A stretch of DNA of 64,000 nucleotides from Pseudomonas sp. TNT3. Lineage in GTDB: Bacteria; Pseudomonadota; Gammaproteobacteria; Pseudomonadales; Pseudomonadaceae. Below, piece by piece: positions 26,980 through 37,734 of the stretch; within the stretch, counting starts at the first letter, position 1; each line of letters opens with the position of its first letter. Location of the stretch: NCBI RefSeq assembly GCF_010095445.2, contig NZ_WFGV02000009.1, positions 62,001 to 126,000 on the forward strand, in the 5' to 3' direction. The notes beneath the pieces are model-generated. The model saw nothing but the letters and a program-made list of their open reading frames with translations. It made no database searches and was not told where the DNA came from. The position numbers and the translations under genes are program-made.

Positions 26980-28206
26980 TTATCTTTCAGCAAACCCCTT
27001 GCCCATCGCCTCCAGTTCCCCAATCAAGCGGGCCGGCTGCCAGTGATCGCCCTGCCGGGTCTCAAGCGCCAACAAGCGTTGATGGATATCCGCCAGCCCT
27101 TGCTGATCCGCCCAGGCCATTGGGCCGCCCTTGTCCGCCGGGAAGCCATAACCGTTGAGATAAACCAGATCGATGTCGTGCGCGGAGCCGGCGATGCCTT
27201 CCTGGAGAATCTTGGCCCCTTCGTTGACCAGAGCCAGCAAGCAGCGCTCGAGGATCTCCTCAGGCCCGATCTCCCGGCGCTGGAAGCCCAACCCTTCGCT
27301 GACCTGCAGAACCAGCGCATCGACCTCCACATCGTGCTCAGCCTGACGACTGCCCGGTTCATAGCGGTAGTAACCGTTGCCACTTTTTTGCCCGAAGCGC
27401 CCCAGCTCACACAAACGGTTGTCCACTTGGACCTCTGGTGCATCCTGTCCCGTGCCCGCTAACTCCCGAGCGCGCCACTGCAGGTCGATCCCGACCACGT
27501 CGAACATGCGGAACGGTCCCATCGCGAAACCGAAACCTTGCAGCGCCGCGTCCACCTGATAAGGATAGGCACCTTCCAGCAGCATCTTGCGGGCTTCGAG
27601 CACGTAGGTATTGAGCATGCGATTGCCGATAAAACCATCGCAATTGCCGGAGACAACGCTGACCTTGCCCATGCGCTTGCCTAGCGCCAGCGCGGCATCC
27701 AGAACCGCTGACGCAGTCTTGGCGCCACGGACGATTTCCAGCAGCTTCATGATGTGCGCCGGGCTGAAGAAATGCAGGCCCAGGACTTGCTCTGGCCGTC
27801 GGGTTGCCGCGGCAATGGCGTCGATATCCAGCGCCGAGGTGTTGCTGGCCAGAATGGCTTCAGGCTTGAGCAGACCATCCAGTTCGCGGAAGATTTTTTG
27901 CTTGAGCTCAAGGTTCTCGTAAACCGCCTCAATGACCAGATCGACGTCGCGAATCGCTGCGTAGTCAGGAGCCGTTGTAACTCGAGCAATGCGTGCGTCC
28001 GCTTCGGCCTGGTCGATACGCCCCTGGCGCACGTTGTGCGCGCAAGTCTGCGCGACTGCGTCCAGCGCCTGTTCAAGCATCTGCGGATTGTTGTCGACCC
28101 ATTGCACCGGCACTCCGGCGTTGGCCAGGCACATCACAATGCCCCGGCCCATGGTGCCCGCGCCGATAACGGCTGCGCGCTGAATATTGAACGGTGTCTG
28201 GCTCAT
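26980..28206 (-). CDS. 3-hydroxyacyl-CoA dehydrogenase
   Basis: The 408-residue enzyme has an N-terminal Rossmann domain (AAVIGAGTMGRGIVMCLANAGVPVQWVD, about 10-38) and catalytic His/Glu region GLHFFSPAHIMKLLEIVRG (about 140-158). It also has NCDGFIGNRML and two C-terminal helical domains (GPFRMFDVVGIDL and LNGYGFPADKGGPMAW), as in the dehydrogenase part of FadB. There is no enoyl-CoA hydratase domain, so it is a stand-alone enzyme. It oxidises 3-hydroxyacyl-CoA to 3-ketoacyl-CoA with NAD+. I set the start at 28206 (MSQTPFNIQ); a frame opening at 28257 adds 17 residues not expected for the family. Confidence 0.92.
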   Translation of the reverse strand: MSQTPFNIQRAAVIGAGTMGRGIVMCLANAGVPVQWVDNNPQMLEQALDAVAQTCAHNVRQGRIDQAEADARIARVTTAPDYAAIRDVDLVIEAVYENLELKQKIFRELDGLLKPEAILASNTSALDIDAIAAATRRPEQVLGLHFFSPAHIMKLLEIVRGAKTASAVLDAALALGKRMGKVSVVSGNCDGFIGNRMLNTYVLEARKMLLEGAYPYQVDAALQGFGFAMGPFRMFDVVGIDLQWRARELAGTGQDAPEVQVDNRLCELGRFGQKSGNGYYRYEPGSRQAEHDVEVDALVLQVSEGLGFQRREIGPEEILERCLLALVNEGAKILQEGIAGSAHDIDLVYLNGYGFPADKGGPMAWADQQGLADIHQRLLALETRQGDHWQPARLIGELEAMGKGFAER

Positions 28207-28317
28207 GGTTGTTCTCTTGTTGGCGATCCAAAGACAGCCCTCACCATAGTCAGCCACCGCGTATTTTTGAAATTTATTCCTGTGATGAGCAACATTCAGC
28301 GGATGGATGAGCCTGTG

Positions 28318-30246
28318 TCAGAGGCGCGTTTCAACCCAAGCCCGCACGTCGCCATAGGGATAATCCTCCAGCACCGCATACCCCGACATGGCACGCGCTT
28401 TTAACTTGGTAAACAACGGCACACTGATCCCGCATAGAAACCGCGTGACGCGTTCAGCCGAGGGAGCGCTGCCGGTCTGCGCTTCGTGCTTGTGGATAAA
28501 GTCACTACACAGCGCTTCGAAAGACTTATCCACAAGTGCGGGGAGCTCTGGCGGCGATGGCAACCGTGCTATGTCCCCATGGCACACCGAACAATGCCCG
28601 CACCGCTGCGGCGCATTTTCATCGCCGAAGTACTCGGCCAGTCGATAACCGAGGCATTGTTCAGTGGCAAAAAGGTCCAGCATGGCGTGAATCCGGGCGA
28701 TCTCGGTGCGCTCATGCTTTGTGAAGTAAGCATGCAGTTCTGCGCCCAGTGCCTGACTGTCAAAATCCGTCTGCAATACGCTGTAGACCTCGGTCATGAG
28801 CTTGCTCTCCAGCTCGATCCAACCCTTTTCCTGGAAGTAATCCAGCGCCTTCACTACCCGACCGCGCTCGGCTTGATATTGATCGTAAAGCGCGTCGAAA
28901 CTCACCGTCGCCCAAGCGCGCGCACGCTTGGAAGTCTGGATAATCGCGGCAACGAAATCCTTCCGCTCGCCCTCGAAACGGGCAAGTAAAACCTCGGGCT
29001 CCTGCACATACTTGAAGCGGTATTCGGCGTAATAGGCATAACGCGGGGCGATGATCCTGCGCAGTTCCAGCTGTACCAACAACGTCTTGAGCGGGAGCTG
29101 CCGAATGTTGCTCTGATCTGCCAACGGGCCCAGCAAAAACTCCCATTGTCCTTCCGGCGCTGCCGCTCGCAATTCGTCGAGCACATGCCGGATACCGTCC
29201 AACTCAGGGGTGTCGCCGTAGACGAAGTTCTCCAGCACGTTGAGGCTGTCACGGTTGGCCAGGACCAGGCAGTCCGACGGCTGCCCGTCACGTCCGGCGC
29301 GACCGATTTCCTGGCTGTAGTTCTCGATCGATTTAGGCAGGTCAAAGTGCACCACATTGCGGATGTCACTCTTGTCGATGCCCATGCCGAACGCGATGGT
29401 GGCAACGATGCAGTTGGACTGGCCGCCCATGAAGCGTTTCTGGATGGCTTCCCGCTGCTCGTGGGGCAAACCTGCGTGATACGCCTCGGCCTGGATACCG
29501 TTGCGTTCCAGGTGCTCGGCAATGTGTTCAGCGGTTTTCTGCAAGGTGACATAAACGATGCTGGGCTGGCCCGGCCGCTGGCTCATCCATTCGACGAGTC
29601 GTCGGCGCTTGTCCTGACCCCGTACCGGTTCCACCAGCAGGTTGAGGTTGGGGCGGTAGAACCCCGTGGTTACCACGTCTTCAGGCGCAATGGCGAACTT
29701 GGCCTGCATGTCCGCGATCACCTTGGGGGTCGCCGTAGCGGTCAGTAGCAGCACCTGCGGGATGTTGAACTGATGCTGGTAGTCCGGAAGCTTGAGGTAA
29801 TCGGGTCGGAAGTTATGACCCCATTCGGAAATACAATGCGCCTCGTCCACCACCAGCAAGGAAATCGGTACCTGCTGCAAAAAATTGCGAAAGCGTTCGT
29901 TTTTCAGGCGCTCTACCGAAATCATCAAAATCTTCAGCTCGCCAGACTTGGCGCGAGCCATCACATCACTGGCCTCATCACGACTTTGGGCCGAATCGAT
30001 ACTGCCTGCCGAGATGCCATGGCGCTGCAGGAATACGAGTTGATCCTGCATCAGCGCGAGCAGCGGTGACACCACCAGTGTCAGGTGCGGCAGCAACAAG
30101 GCAGACAATTGGTAACAGATGGACTTGCCCGATCCCGTAGGGAAAATCGCTGCGGCTGAACGACCGGCCAACACGGCGCTGATCGCTGCTTCCTGGCCGG
30201 GACGAAACTGTGAGAAACCGAAAACCTGTTCCAGGGTGTTGTGCAT
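28318..30246 (-). CDS. RecQ-family ATP-dependent DNA helicase, short form
   Basis: The 642-residue SF2 helicase has motif I FPTGSGKSICYQ (about 36-47), motif II VVDEAHCISEWGHNFRPDY (DEAH, about 133-151), motif III LLLTATATP, and motif VI NYSQEIGRAGRDGQPSDC. A zinc module follows further on (CLGYRLAEYFGDENAPQRCGHCSVC, about 535-560). The RecQ zinc site is normally placed just after the helicase core, at about 375-400. Here a roughly 150-residue insert of other sequence lies between, and I see no HRDC domain at the C-terminus. It is therefore a RecQ-like paralogue rather than the standard recQ gene. The ATG 30246 has a weak ribosome binding site. Confidence 0.85.
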   Translation of the reverse strand: MHNTLEQVFGFSQFRPGQEAAISAVLAGRSAAAIFPTGSGKSICYQLSALLLPHLTLVVSPLLALMQDQLVFLQRHGISAGSIDSAQSRDEASDVMARAKSGELKILMISVERLKNERFRNFLQQVPISLLVVDEAHCISEWGHNFRPDYLKLPDYQHQFNIPQVLLLTATATPKVIADMQAKFAIAPEDVVTTGFYRPNLNLLVEPVRGQDKRRRLVEWMSQRPGQPSIVYVTLQKTAEHIAEHLERNGIQAEAYHAGLPHEQREAIQKRFMGGQSNCIVATIAFGMGIDKSDIRNVVHFDLPKSIENYSQEIGRAGRDGQPSDCLVLANRDSLNVLENFVYGDTPELDGIRHVLDELRAAAPEGQWEFLLGPLADQSNIRQLPLKTLLVQLELRRIIAPRYAYYAEYRFKYVQEPEVLLARFEGERKDFVAAIIQTSKRARAWATVSFDALYDQYQAERGRVVKALDYFQEKGWIELESKLMTEVYSVLQTDFDSQALGAELHAYFTKHERTEIARIHAMLDLFATEQCLGYRLAEYFGDENAPQRCGHCSVCHGDIARLPSPPELPALVDKSFEALCSDFIHKHEAQTGSAPSAERVTRFLCGISVPLFTKLKARAMSGYAVLEDYPYGDVRAWVETRL

Positions 30247-30592
30247 AAGCTGTCACTCCGTTGACCGCTGCGAAGCCCAAAGCCTAGCTGGCGATTGCAG
30301 CGAGTCGAGAAAAGGTCGGGGGCAAAACGATACGGGATGATACAGCGGATGGCGGAATAATCAGGACGGTTTGTCGTTATCGCGTCTGACGAAACCGTGG
30401 GAAATTTCTTCTTTATCGGTGTCTTTCACAAAACGTGTAGGGCCAATCCGAAAGGGCAGTAAAGCCCCTACACACCCTGTCGATTGAGGCTGTATTGCAC
30501 ACACAGGTCGGCATCGTCATAGTTTTCGCCGCGGCTGAAAATACTTGTCGGCCAGCCGGAGCGACCTCCGAATTCATCAAGGACAGGCTTCA
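30247..30592. other. Intergenic region, no gene seen
   Basis: This 346-bp gap lies between the divergent recQ-like and DUF6124-like genes. It contains a short inverted repeat (GTGTAGGGC 30435-30443 with GCCCCTACAC 30464-30473) reminiscent of a single REP unit. I see no coding frame with a plausible start. Confidence 0.5.
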
Positions 30593-30880
30593 ATGAATCA
30601 GATCAATCCGCCTACAGAACGCTACCGACCGCTGAAGACCAGCTACAGCGAAACGCCCGTGCTAGTCATCGACTCGGAAGCCGATCCGCACGAAATACTC
30701 GACGCCGCCCGACAACGCATCCGCGCCGCCAGTGACCTGCTTGAAACGCTTTACTGTCAATGTTTTGAACAAGCCGAAGCCAGTGACATCCCCAAAATCA
30801 TCAGCGCGCTATACCTGCTGACACAAGACGGTCACGAGCTGCTCGAAGTCGCTCGACAACGGATTCCAAAATTACCGTAA
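30593..30880 (+). CDS. Small helical protein, DUF6124-like
   Basis: The 95-residue soluble protein starts MNQINPPTERYRPLKTSYSE and contains ADPHEILDAARQRIRAASDLLETLYCQCFE followed by a second long helix ending HELLEVARQRI. The arrangement (disordered proline-bearing N-terminus, then two helices with a D-x-E-x-L-L-like beginning) resembles the pseudomonad DUF6124 proteins, which have no assigned function. ATG 30593 is preceded by AAGGACAGG. A TTG at 30545 would extend it but lacks a ribosome binding site. It lies 48 bases before the DUF1493-like gene on the same strand. Confidence 0.65.
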   Translation: MNQINPPTERYRPLKTSYSETPVLVIDSEADPHEILDAARQRIRAASDLLETLYCQCFEQAEASDIPKIISALYLLTQDGHELLEVARQRIPKLP

Positions 30881-30928
30881 TCTGAATCCCCTGCCACAGT
30901 CCCGTCCTTCGTATCGGATAACCCCGCA

Positions 30929-31282
30929 ATGAATCTCGCCTCCGACTTGCCCGACGACCACGACATGCAGTTGCTGATTGAGTTGCTGCACGAAGAACTT
31001 GGCCTGCCCGAACGTAAAACCGTTAGCCTCGCCACCTCGATCAACGTCGACCTCGGTTGCGACGGCGCTGATGCGCGAAACCTGATGGAGACGCTGGAAG
31101 AACAGTTCGACATCGACTTCGTCGATTATGACGCCTATCGCTACTTCCACCCCGAAGGCTACGATGTGTTCCTTAAACGCAGGGCCAAAGGACGTGGCAA
31201 CAAGGTTCCGCTGACCGTTGGCATGCTCTACCGGGCTATCAAGGCCCGCTGCTGGGATACTCAGGCGCTGGAAAGCCTCTGA
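30929..31282 (+). CDS. DUF1493-like small protein
   Basis: The 117-residue acidic protein has LLIELLHEELGLPERKTVSLATSINVDLGCDGADARNLMETLEEQFDIDF, the layout of DUF1493. That family has an acyl-carrier-protein-like appearance (a helix pair around an Asp-rich loop) but no proven phosphopantetheine attachment; here GCDGADA replaces the usual DSL. A C-terminal part follows (YRYFHPEGYDVFLKRR...). Function is unknown. It shares direction with the preceding DUF6124-like gene and the following interrupted transporter, but spacing does not prove an operon. Confidence 0.7.
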   Translation: MNLASDLPDDHDMQLLIELLHEELGLPERKTVSLATSINVDLGCDGADARNLMETLEEQFDIDFVDYDAYRYFHPEGYDVFLKRRAKGRGNKVPLTVGMLYRAIKARCWDTQALESL

Positions 31283-31312
31283 CGTCCGCAGCGCAATCTA
31301 TAAGGACATAGA

Positions 31313-32179
31313 GTGGACGTACTGATGGGATTGCTAGCCGCCGTGATGTGGGGCGGTACGGATTTCCTGGTGGGTTTGAATGCCCGCGCAGTGGGTGTTA
31401 AACGCGCCGTTTATTTCGGTCAGGCGTTGGGTTTCTGCATCATGAGCCTGCTGCTGATCGCTTTCCCCGCATTTATCCTCAAGTCGATGTCGGCATCGCT
31501 CCAAGTGTGGCTGATCGGCATGGGTGCCGCCATGCTGACCGTTTCCGGCGCACTCGCGCTGTCAAAAGCGTTCGCCCTTGGCAAAGCGTCTATCGTCGCG
31601 CCGTTGGTGACTTCCTATGGCGTGGTGACGACGTTGTTGTCATGGGCCGCAGGTGAGCAGATCAGTCTGATCCAGCTGTTTTGCATTGCCCTGTGTGTGC
31701 TCGGGGTCATCCTCTCGAGCATTCATTCCGACTCGAAGATTCCACACACGACTCAAGCCGGCAGCTCGATTGCCTACGCACTGCTTGCAGCTGTTTTTTA
31801 TGGCACCAGTTTCTGGCTGTAAGGCCACTACGTGTTGCCAGTACTCGGGCCAGTGACGATGCTCTGGCTGGCGTACCTGATCGGACTTATGGTGCTGATA
31901 GTCATCGTCCTGAGAATTGAGGACGGCCTGAAAATTCCACCTCTGAAAAACTGTATGACACTCACTGGCGCCAGCCTGATGAACCTCGGCGGGTTTTCGT
32001 CATTCGCCTGGGGCGCGGTGGCAGGATCGGTATCGGTGGTGACGGTGATCAGCACGCTTTCCGGAGGAATCGCGGCGATTTTGGGGTATGTATTTTTCAA
32101 AGAGAGACTGGCGAAGATACAAATTCTTGGGGTTGTCCTGGTTTTACTCGGCGCATTTGTCCTGCACCTCAAAAACTGA
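31313..32179 (+). pseudogene. EamA/DMT-family transporter interrupted by an in-frame stop
   Basis: A GTG at 31313 with AAGGA six bases upstream opens a frame encoding four or five membrane segments (MGLLAAVMWGGTDFLVGLNARAVG, then ...). It stops at TAA 31820-31822 after GTSFWL. The same frame continues at once as GHYVLPVLGPVTMLWLAYLIG and runs to 32179 with the second EamA half (SVVTVISTLSGGIAAILGYVFFKERL). Together they give a normal-length, roughly 288-residue, ten-helix drug/metabolite transporter. A single change of CAA (Gln) to TAA would explain the stop. The second half shows no frame damage, so the lesion is recent, or a sequencing error, or readthrough occurs. Confidence 0.85.
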
Positions 32180-32194
32180 AAAAACAGCGCCCAC

Positions 32195-32220
32195 AAAAAA
32201 GCCGCCCCTAAAGGCGGCTT
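32195..32220 (-). terminator. Intrinsic terminator of pckA
   Basis: AAGCCGCC (32199-32206) pairs with GGCGGCTT (32213-32220) around a six-base loop. Read on the minus strand it is followed by TTTTTTG (complement of 32195-32200). It lies 22 bases after the pckA stop and just after the transporter pseudogene, so it may serve both strands. Confidence 0.85.
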
Positions 32221-32242
32221 TCTCATGGCTTCAAACCAACAC

Positions 32243-33874
<1,632 letters not shown>

Positions 33875-33966
33875 TTATGCCAGAAACGCCCAAAAATAGT
33901 AGGGCCCTCCCGTCGTAACGGCGTTATTCCGGCGCAAAGCAGTGAATTTACCTGCGCTGAACCGTT

Positions 33967-34869
33967 TTAGTGCCGGGTATCTGACGGAGTATCTACGCCC
34001 GCTCCAGCGAACAATTGAGTGATATCTGCGGCATCAAAGAGGTAGCGCTGGTTGCAGAACTGGCAATCGATTTCGATGTTGCCACCGTGTTCGATGACCA
34101 GTTCCTGCGCATCCTCCAGACCCAGACTCACCAGAGCATTGGCCGAACGTTCGCGGGAGCAACTGCAACGGAAGCGCAGTTTTTGCACATCGAAGAGTCG
34201 AACCTGTTCTTCGTGGTAAAGACGATGGAGCACGGTTTCATTGTCCAGGCTCAGCAATTCATCGGCGGTCAGCGTGCTGCCCAGCGCGGTGATGTGCTGC
34301 CAGCTGTCGGCGCGTTCTTCTTCGTCCTTGAGACGGTCGGCGGGCAATTGCTGCAACAGCAAGCCGCGAGCACGACGGCCATCCGCGTACAGCCAGAAAC
34401 GCGTGCCCACTTGCTGGGACATGACGAAATAGTTGGTGAAGCACTCGGATAACGTTTCGCCGTCCAGGTCGACGATACCCTGGTAACGCTGACCCTGTTT
34501 CGGGTCGACCGTCAGCGCCAATACGCCATTGGGCATAAGGTCGGCGAGAGTCGCATCGGGGGCAATCCGGTCAGCTTCATAACGTGCCAGGCCACGGATT
34601 TCACGCTCGCTGGAACACTCGATCATCAACAGCGGGATCGGGCCGTCGGACCGGGCCTGGAGGATCAGCAGACCATCAAATTTCAAAGTGCCCACCAGCA
34701 GCGACGCGGCCGCCATCAACTCGCCCAGCAATTGCGCGACTGGCTCCGGATAGGCGTGTTTTGCCAAGACTTCGGCGTAGCTGAGTTCCAACGAAACCAG
34801 TTCGCCGCGGGTATCGCTGTCATCGAAGATGAAGCGTTGGGTGTAGTCGGTATCCGTTAGATCGGTCAT
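33967..34869 (-). CDS. hslO: Redox-regulated chaperone Hsp33
   Basis: The 300-residue holdase chaperone is activated by oxidation and unfolding. The C-terminal zinc switch is complete: CSC in [11 protein letters not shown] and CxxC in [12 protein letters not shown], which together hold zinc when reduced. The N-terminal core has [20 protein letters not shown] and [18 protein letters not shown] choose ATG 34869 (MTDLTDTDY). A TTG at 34896 would add nine residues. Gene order pckA-hslO is the one I recall from P. aeruginosa. Confidence 0.95.
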   Translation of the reverse strand: MTDLTDTDYTQRFIFDDSDTRGELVSLELSYAEVLAKHAYPEPVAQLLGELMAAASLLVGTLKFDGLLILQARSDGPIPLLMIECSSEREIRGLARYEADRIAPDATLADLMPNGVLALTVDPKQGQRYQGIVDLDGETLSECFTNYFVMSQQVGTRFWLYADGRRARGLLLQQLPADRLKDEEERADSWQHITALGSTLTADELLSLDNETVLHRLYHEEQVRLFDVQKLRFRCSCSRERSANALVSLGLEDAQELVIEHGGNIEIDCQFCNQRYLFDAADITQLFAGAGVDTPSDTRH

Positions 34870-34972
34870 AGGTCTGGGTATCTGAATTAATGACAAAGTG
34901 ATTTCAAAAAGTGAGAATCTTGCTTATTCGGCACCGTTTTGGTGCGAAATGTTCAGCCATGGGAGGCATTTT

Positions 34973-35776
34973 ATGAACAATCCGGGTTTGTTCCAAGCAA
35001 GGTGGAACCTGCGCCGGTTGGCTCTGTGCAACTTGGTACCGCTGGCGCTGCTGGCCTTCTGGTTATGGCCTACAGGGCAGATGGTGTGTGTGATTTTCGA
35101 CGAGTGGCTTTTTTACCGCCTCAATTCGCCACTGGCGACTAACCCGATATGGCTGCACATCTGGGCGATTGCAAGTCTGCGCCCCTTCGACGCGGTGGTC
35201 GGCGTGATTCTTTTGACCCTGCTGATCAAAGGCGATTGGGTATTCAAAGCCAATGAAGTGCGCCAGGCGTTTTTCGGGTTTCTCTCGACACTGCTGTTGC
35301 TGCTGTTGATCCGGATGCTGTTTTCAAAACTGGCCGTGCATATGGACTGGCAGCACAGCAGTCCGTCGATGATGATCGACAGCGCCGTCCGCATGAGCGA
35401 CTACTTTCCGGGTCTTGAAAAAGCCTGGGAACTGAAGGACCGATCGAGTCAGAGTTTTCCGGGAGACCATGCGTCAGTACTACTGATCTGGGCGCTGTTC
35501 ATGACGGTGTTCAGTCGCTCCACCTGGCAGACAGCGGTGATCTGGAGTCTTGCGCTGCTGTTCATGATGCCGCGCCTGGTGGCGGGCGCCCACTGGGGTC
35601 AGGACGATTACATTGGCGGTGTGATGCTGGCGGTGTGGGCGCTGGGTTGGGGTTACTACACGCCGCTTGCCTATTATGTTTCAGAGTTTTTCCTGAAGGT
35701 AACGGCGCCAGTATTTGAACTGCTGAGCAGATTGCCAGTGGTTTCGCGGATGAGTGTGGTGCGAGCTACAAGTTAA
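34973..35776 (+). CDS. PAP2-family membrane phosphatase
   Basis: The 267-residue integral membrane protein has about six helices. Its phosphatase signature is SSQSFPGDHASVLLIWALF (motif with SxxFPGDH, about 160-178) and a second motif RLVAGAHWGQDDYIGG (about 200-215), containing the catalytic His residues. These are the marks of PAP2 lipid phosphatases. Members act on undecaprenyl diphosphate or phosphatidyl lipids, or in lipid A modification; which one is not readable here. ATG 34973 follows GGGAGG at seven bases, a strong site, so an in-frame TTG or ATT further up is unlikely. Confidence 0.88.
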   Translation: MNNPGLFQARWNLRRLALCNLVPLALLAFWLWPTGQMVCVIFDEWLFYRLNSPLATNPIWLHIWAIASLRPFDAVVGVILLTLLIKGDWVFKANEVRQAFFGFLSTLLLLLLIRMLFSKLAVHMDWQHSSPSMMIDSAVRMSDYFPGLEKAWELKDRSSQSFPGDHASVLLIWALFMTVFSRSTWQTAVIWSLALLFMMPRLVAGAHWGQDDYIGGVMLAVWALGWGYYTPLAYYVSEFFLKVTAPVFELLSRLPVVSRMSVVRATS

Positions 35777-35790
35777 TGCCTTGATGCCTA

Positions 35791-35923
35791 TGTGGCGAGG
35801 GCGCTTGCTCCCGCTCGGTTGCGCAGCAGCCGCAAAGCCAGACGACCGTGTTCTTGCTGGAAGAATGCAGTTGTCAGGATCAGGAGTCCTTCGGCCTCCA
35901 ACGGAGCAAGCCCACTCGCCACA
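35791..35923. repeat. REP doublet, diverged CTGTGGCGAGG family
   Basis: TGTGGCGAGGGCGCTTGCTC (35791-35810) pairs with CGGAGCAAGCCCACTCGCCACA near 35902-35923, with mismatches. The spacer is about 90 bases. It lies between convergent genes. Confidence 0.75.
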
Positions 35924-35933
35924 AAACAATGAC

Positions 35934-36341
35934 TTACTGGTCGTTGCTGCTGCCACGAAACTTGAACAAATCCCGCCGCTGCTTCTTGCTCGGCTTGCCG
36001 TCCGTGCTCACGCCCAACGAGCCCGCTTTTCGCATGGCTGCAGCAGCTTCGCGTTTGGCGATACTGGCTTCGGTTTCGGCGTACAGTGTCTGTGCTTGCG
36101 GCGCGCCACCGCGCACGCTCGACAGCGCCTTGACCACCACCGTGCGCTCATCGAAACCGGCGCGAATCTGAAATTCGTCACCGACCCGGGGCTCCTTGCC
36201 CGGTTTGCAGCGCTCGCCACGACAATGCACCTTGCCGCTTTCAATGGCCGCTTTGGCCAGGGCACGCGTTTTATAAAAGCGTGCAGCCCACAACCACTTA
36301 TCGAGACGGACCTTGTCGTCCTCTTCCTGTTTTTGTGCCAC
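35934..36341 (-). CDS. hslR: Ribosome-associated heat shock protein Hsp15
   Basis: The 135-residue protein has an S4 RNA-binding domain (VRLDKWLWAARFYKTRALAKAAIESGKVHCRGERCKPGKEPRVGD, about 10-55). A Lys/Arg-rich C-terminal tail follows, ending FKFRGSSNDQ. This fits Hsp15, which binds stalled 50S subunits carrying nascent chains. I choose GTG 36341 (VAQKQEEDD), with AGAGGA upstream. A longer frame to 36440 overlaps the divergent rimA region and is not expected. It sits next to hslO and the PAP2 gene, as in other pseudomonads. Confidence 0.9.
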   Translation of the reverse strand: MAQKQEEDDKVRLDKWLWAARFYKTRALAKAAIESGKVHCRGERCKPGKEPRVGDEFQIRAGFDERTVVVKALSSVRGGAPQAQTLYAETEASIAKREAAAAMRKAGSLGVSTDGKPSKKQRRDLFKFRGSSNDQ

Positions 36342-36457
36342 TGGAATTCCTCTTTCAGACAATAGTCGGAACTGTACTACCGTTTCTGTCGGGCGCAAGA
36401 ACCCGGCCCTCCAGATAGAATGAGATCTTGGCCGGCTCAACGCCGTGGAGTGATCGA

Positions 36458-37237
36458 GTGACTATATTTCCGTCTTCATTGACTGCGCCCAAGGTCGGGT
36501 GTCAGGGATGTCAGCAAAGCGAGCCCTTGGGGTTCGATTTTGCCTTTGCTTACCAACCCATCGTCGACCTGCGAGATCACTCCATTTTCGCTCATGAAGC
36601 CTTGGTGCGAGGAGTGGACGGTCAAGGCGCGATGTCCGTGCTTGATCAGGTTACCGATCAAAACCGCTATCGTTTCGACCAGCTCTGCCGGACCCGAGCC
36701 ATTGAAGGTGCGGCGCATTTGGGGATGCAAACGAACCTGTCGATCAACTTCATGCCAAACGCCGTTTACCGCCCCGAGCTGTGTATTCGAAGCACGCTGG
36801 AAGCTGCACAAAAGTACAACTTCCCGATCAATCAGCTGATTTTTGAAACACTGGAAAGCGAGCACGTAGATAACTATCGCCATTTGACCAATATTCTGCG
36901 TGAATACCGCGAATTCGGCTTCAAGACCGCCATCGACGATTTCGGGGCGGGCTACTCGGGGCTCAATCTGCTCGCCGATTTCCAACCGGACCTGATCAAG
37001 CTCGACATGGCGCTCATCCGCGATGTCGACCGCGATCGCGTTCGTCAGGCTATCGTTCGAGGGATTGTCACAATCTGTGCGGAGTTGAACGTTACAGTCA
37101 TTGCCGAAGGCATCGAAAGCGCCGGGGAAAGGGATTTTCTGGCGGACTGTGGAATTTTTCTGATGCAGGGTTACTGGTTCGCCAAACCTGCATTCAAAGC
37201 GTTGGCCCAGGTAACACCTGGGGCCTGGACGCGTTAA
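36458..37237 (+). CDS. rimA: c-di-GMP phosphodiesterase RimA (EAL domain)
   Basis: The 259-residue protein is almost entirely one EAL domain with its active-site residues in place. These are EALVRG (Glu of the EAL motif), SINFMP, FETLES, AIDDFGAGYSG, LIKLDMALI, AEGIES and QGYWFAKP. Active cyclic-di-GMP hydrolysis is therefore expected. It is the first gene of rimABK. In P. fluorescens SBW25 this operon is known to link c-di-GMP to glutamate addition on ribosomal protein RpsF. GTG 36458 has GGAG eight bases upstream. An upstream ATG-like frame opening at 36428 lacks a site. There is no sensory domain. Confidence 0.9.
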   Translation: MTIFPSSLTAPKVGCQGCQQSEPLGFDFAFAYQPIVDLRDHSIFAHEALVRGVDGQGAMSVLDQVTDQNRYRFDQLCRTRAIEGAAHLGMQTNLSINFMPNAVYRPELCIRSTLEAAQKYNFPINQLIFETLESEHVDNYRHLTNILREYREFGFKTAIDDFGAGYSGLNLLADFQPDLIKLDMALIRDVDRDRVRQAIVRGIVTICAELNVTVIAEGIESAGERDFLADCGIFLMQGYWFAKPAFKALAQVTPGAWTR

Positions 37238-37254
37238 TCGCTGGTTTATCCCTA

Positions 37255-37734
37255 TTGAAGACATTTGACCATTTGACCGTTGTCGGTCTGCGCGAGTGGA
37301 TAGCGCTCCCGGATCTGGGAGTCGCCGGACTTCGCGCAAAAATTGACACCGGTGCCAGCACCTCCAGCCTGCATGCCACCGACATCGAACCGTTCGAGCG
37401 CGATGGTGAGCAGTGGGTGCGCTTTACCGCGCACCTCGGGACGGTGGTGCAACTGCGTCACAGGCGCTGCGAAGCACCGCTGGTGACGATGAAAACCATT
37501 AAAAGCTCCAATGGTCACGCGCAAATGCGATACGTGGTCAGCACTACCCTGGCCCTTGGTGATCGGGTCTGGCGGGTCGAGTTCACCCTCGCCTGCCGCA
37601 AATCCATGCGCTATCGCCTGCTACTCGGCTCCAAAGCCCTGATCGATGGCCAATTGGTGGTCAATCCGGGCATTAAATACGTACAAGACAAGCCGGTGTT
37701 CCCGGTATCTACCTCCTCCACAGGTGTTGCATGA
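37255..37734 (+). CDS. rimB: RimB retropepsin-like protease
   Basis: The 159-residue protein has the retroviral-type aspartic protease motif [13 protein letters not shown] (about 29-41) typical of RimK-associated putative proteases. It ends in the conserved [18 protein letters not shown] segment. In P. fluorescens RimB is part of the RimABK ribosome-modification control. TTG 37255 is the only sensible start I see at the N-terminus and gives [20 protein letters not shown]; the ribosome binding site is weak. The gene follows rimA by 17 bases and overlaps rimK by four, so the operon is tight. Confidence 0.9.
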   Translation: MKTFDHLTVVGLREWIALPDLGVAGLRAKIDTGASTSSLHATDIEPFERDGEQWVRFTAHLGTVVQLRHRRCEAPLVTMKTIKSSNGHAQMRYVVSTTLALGDRVWRVEFTLACRKSMRYRLLLGSKALIDGQLVVNPGIKYVQDKPVFPVSTSSTGVA

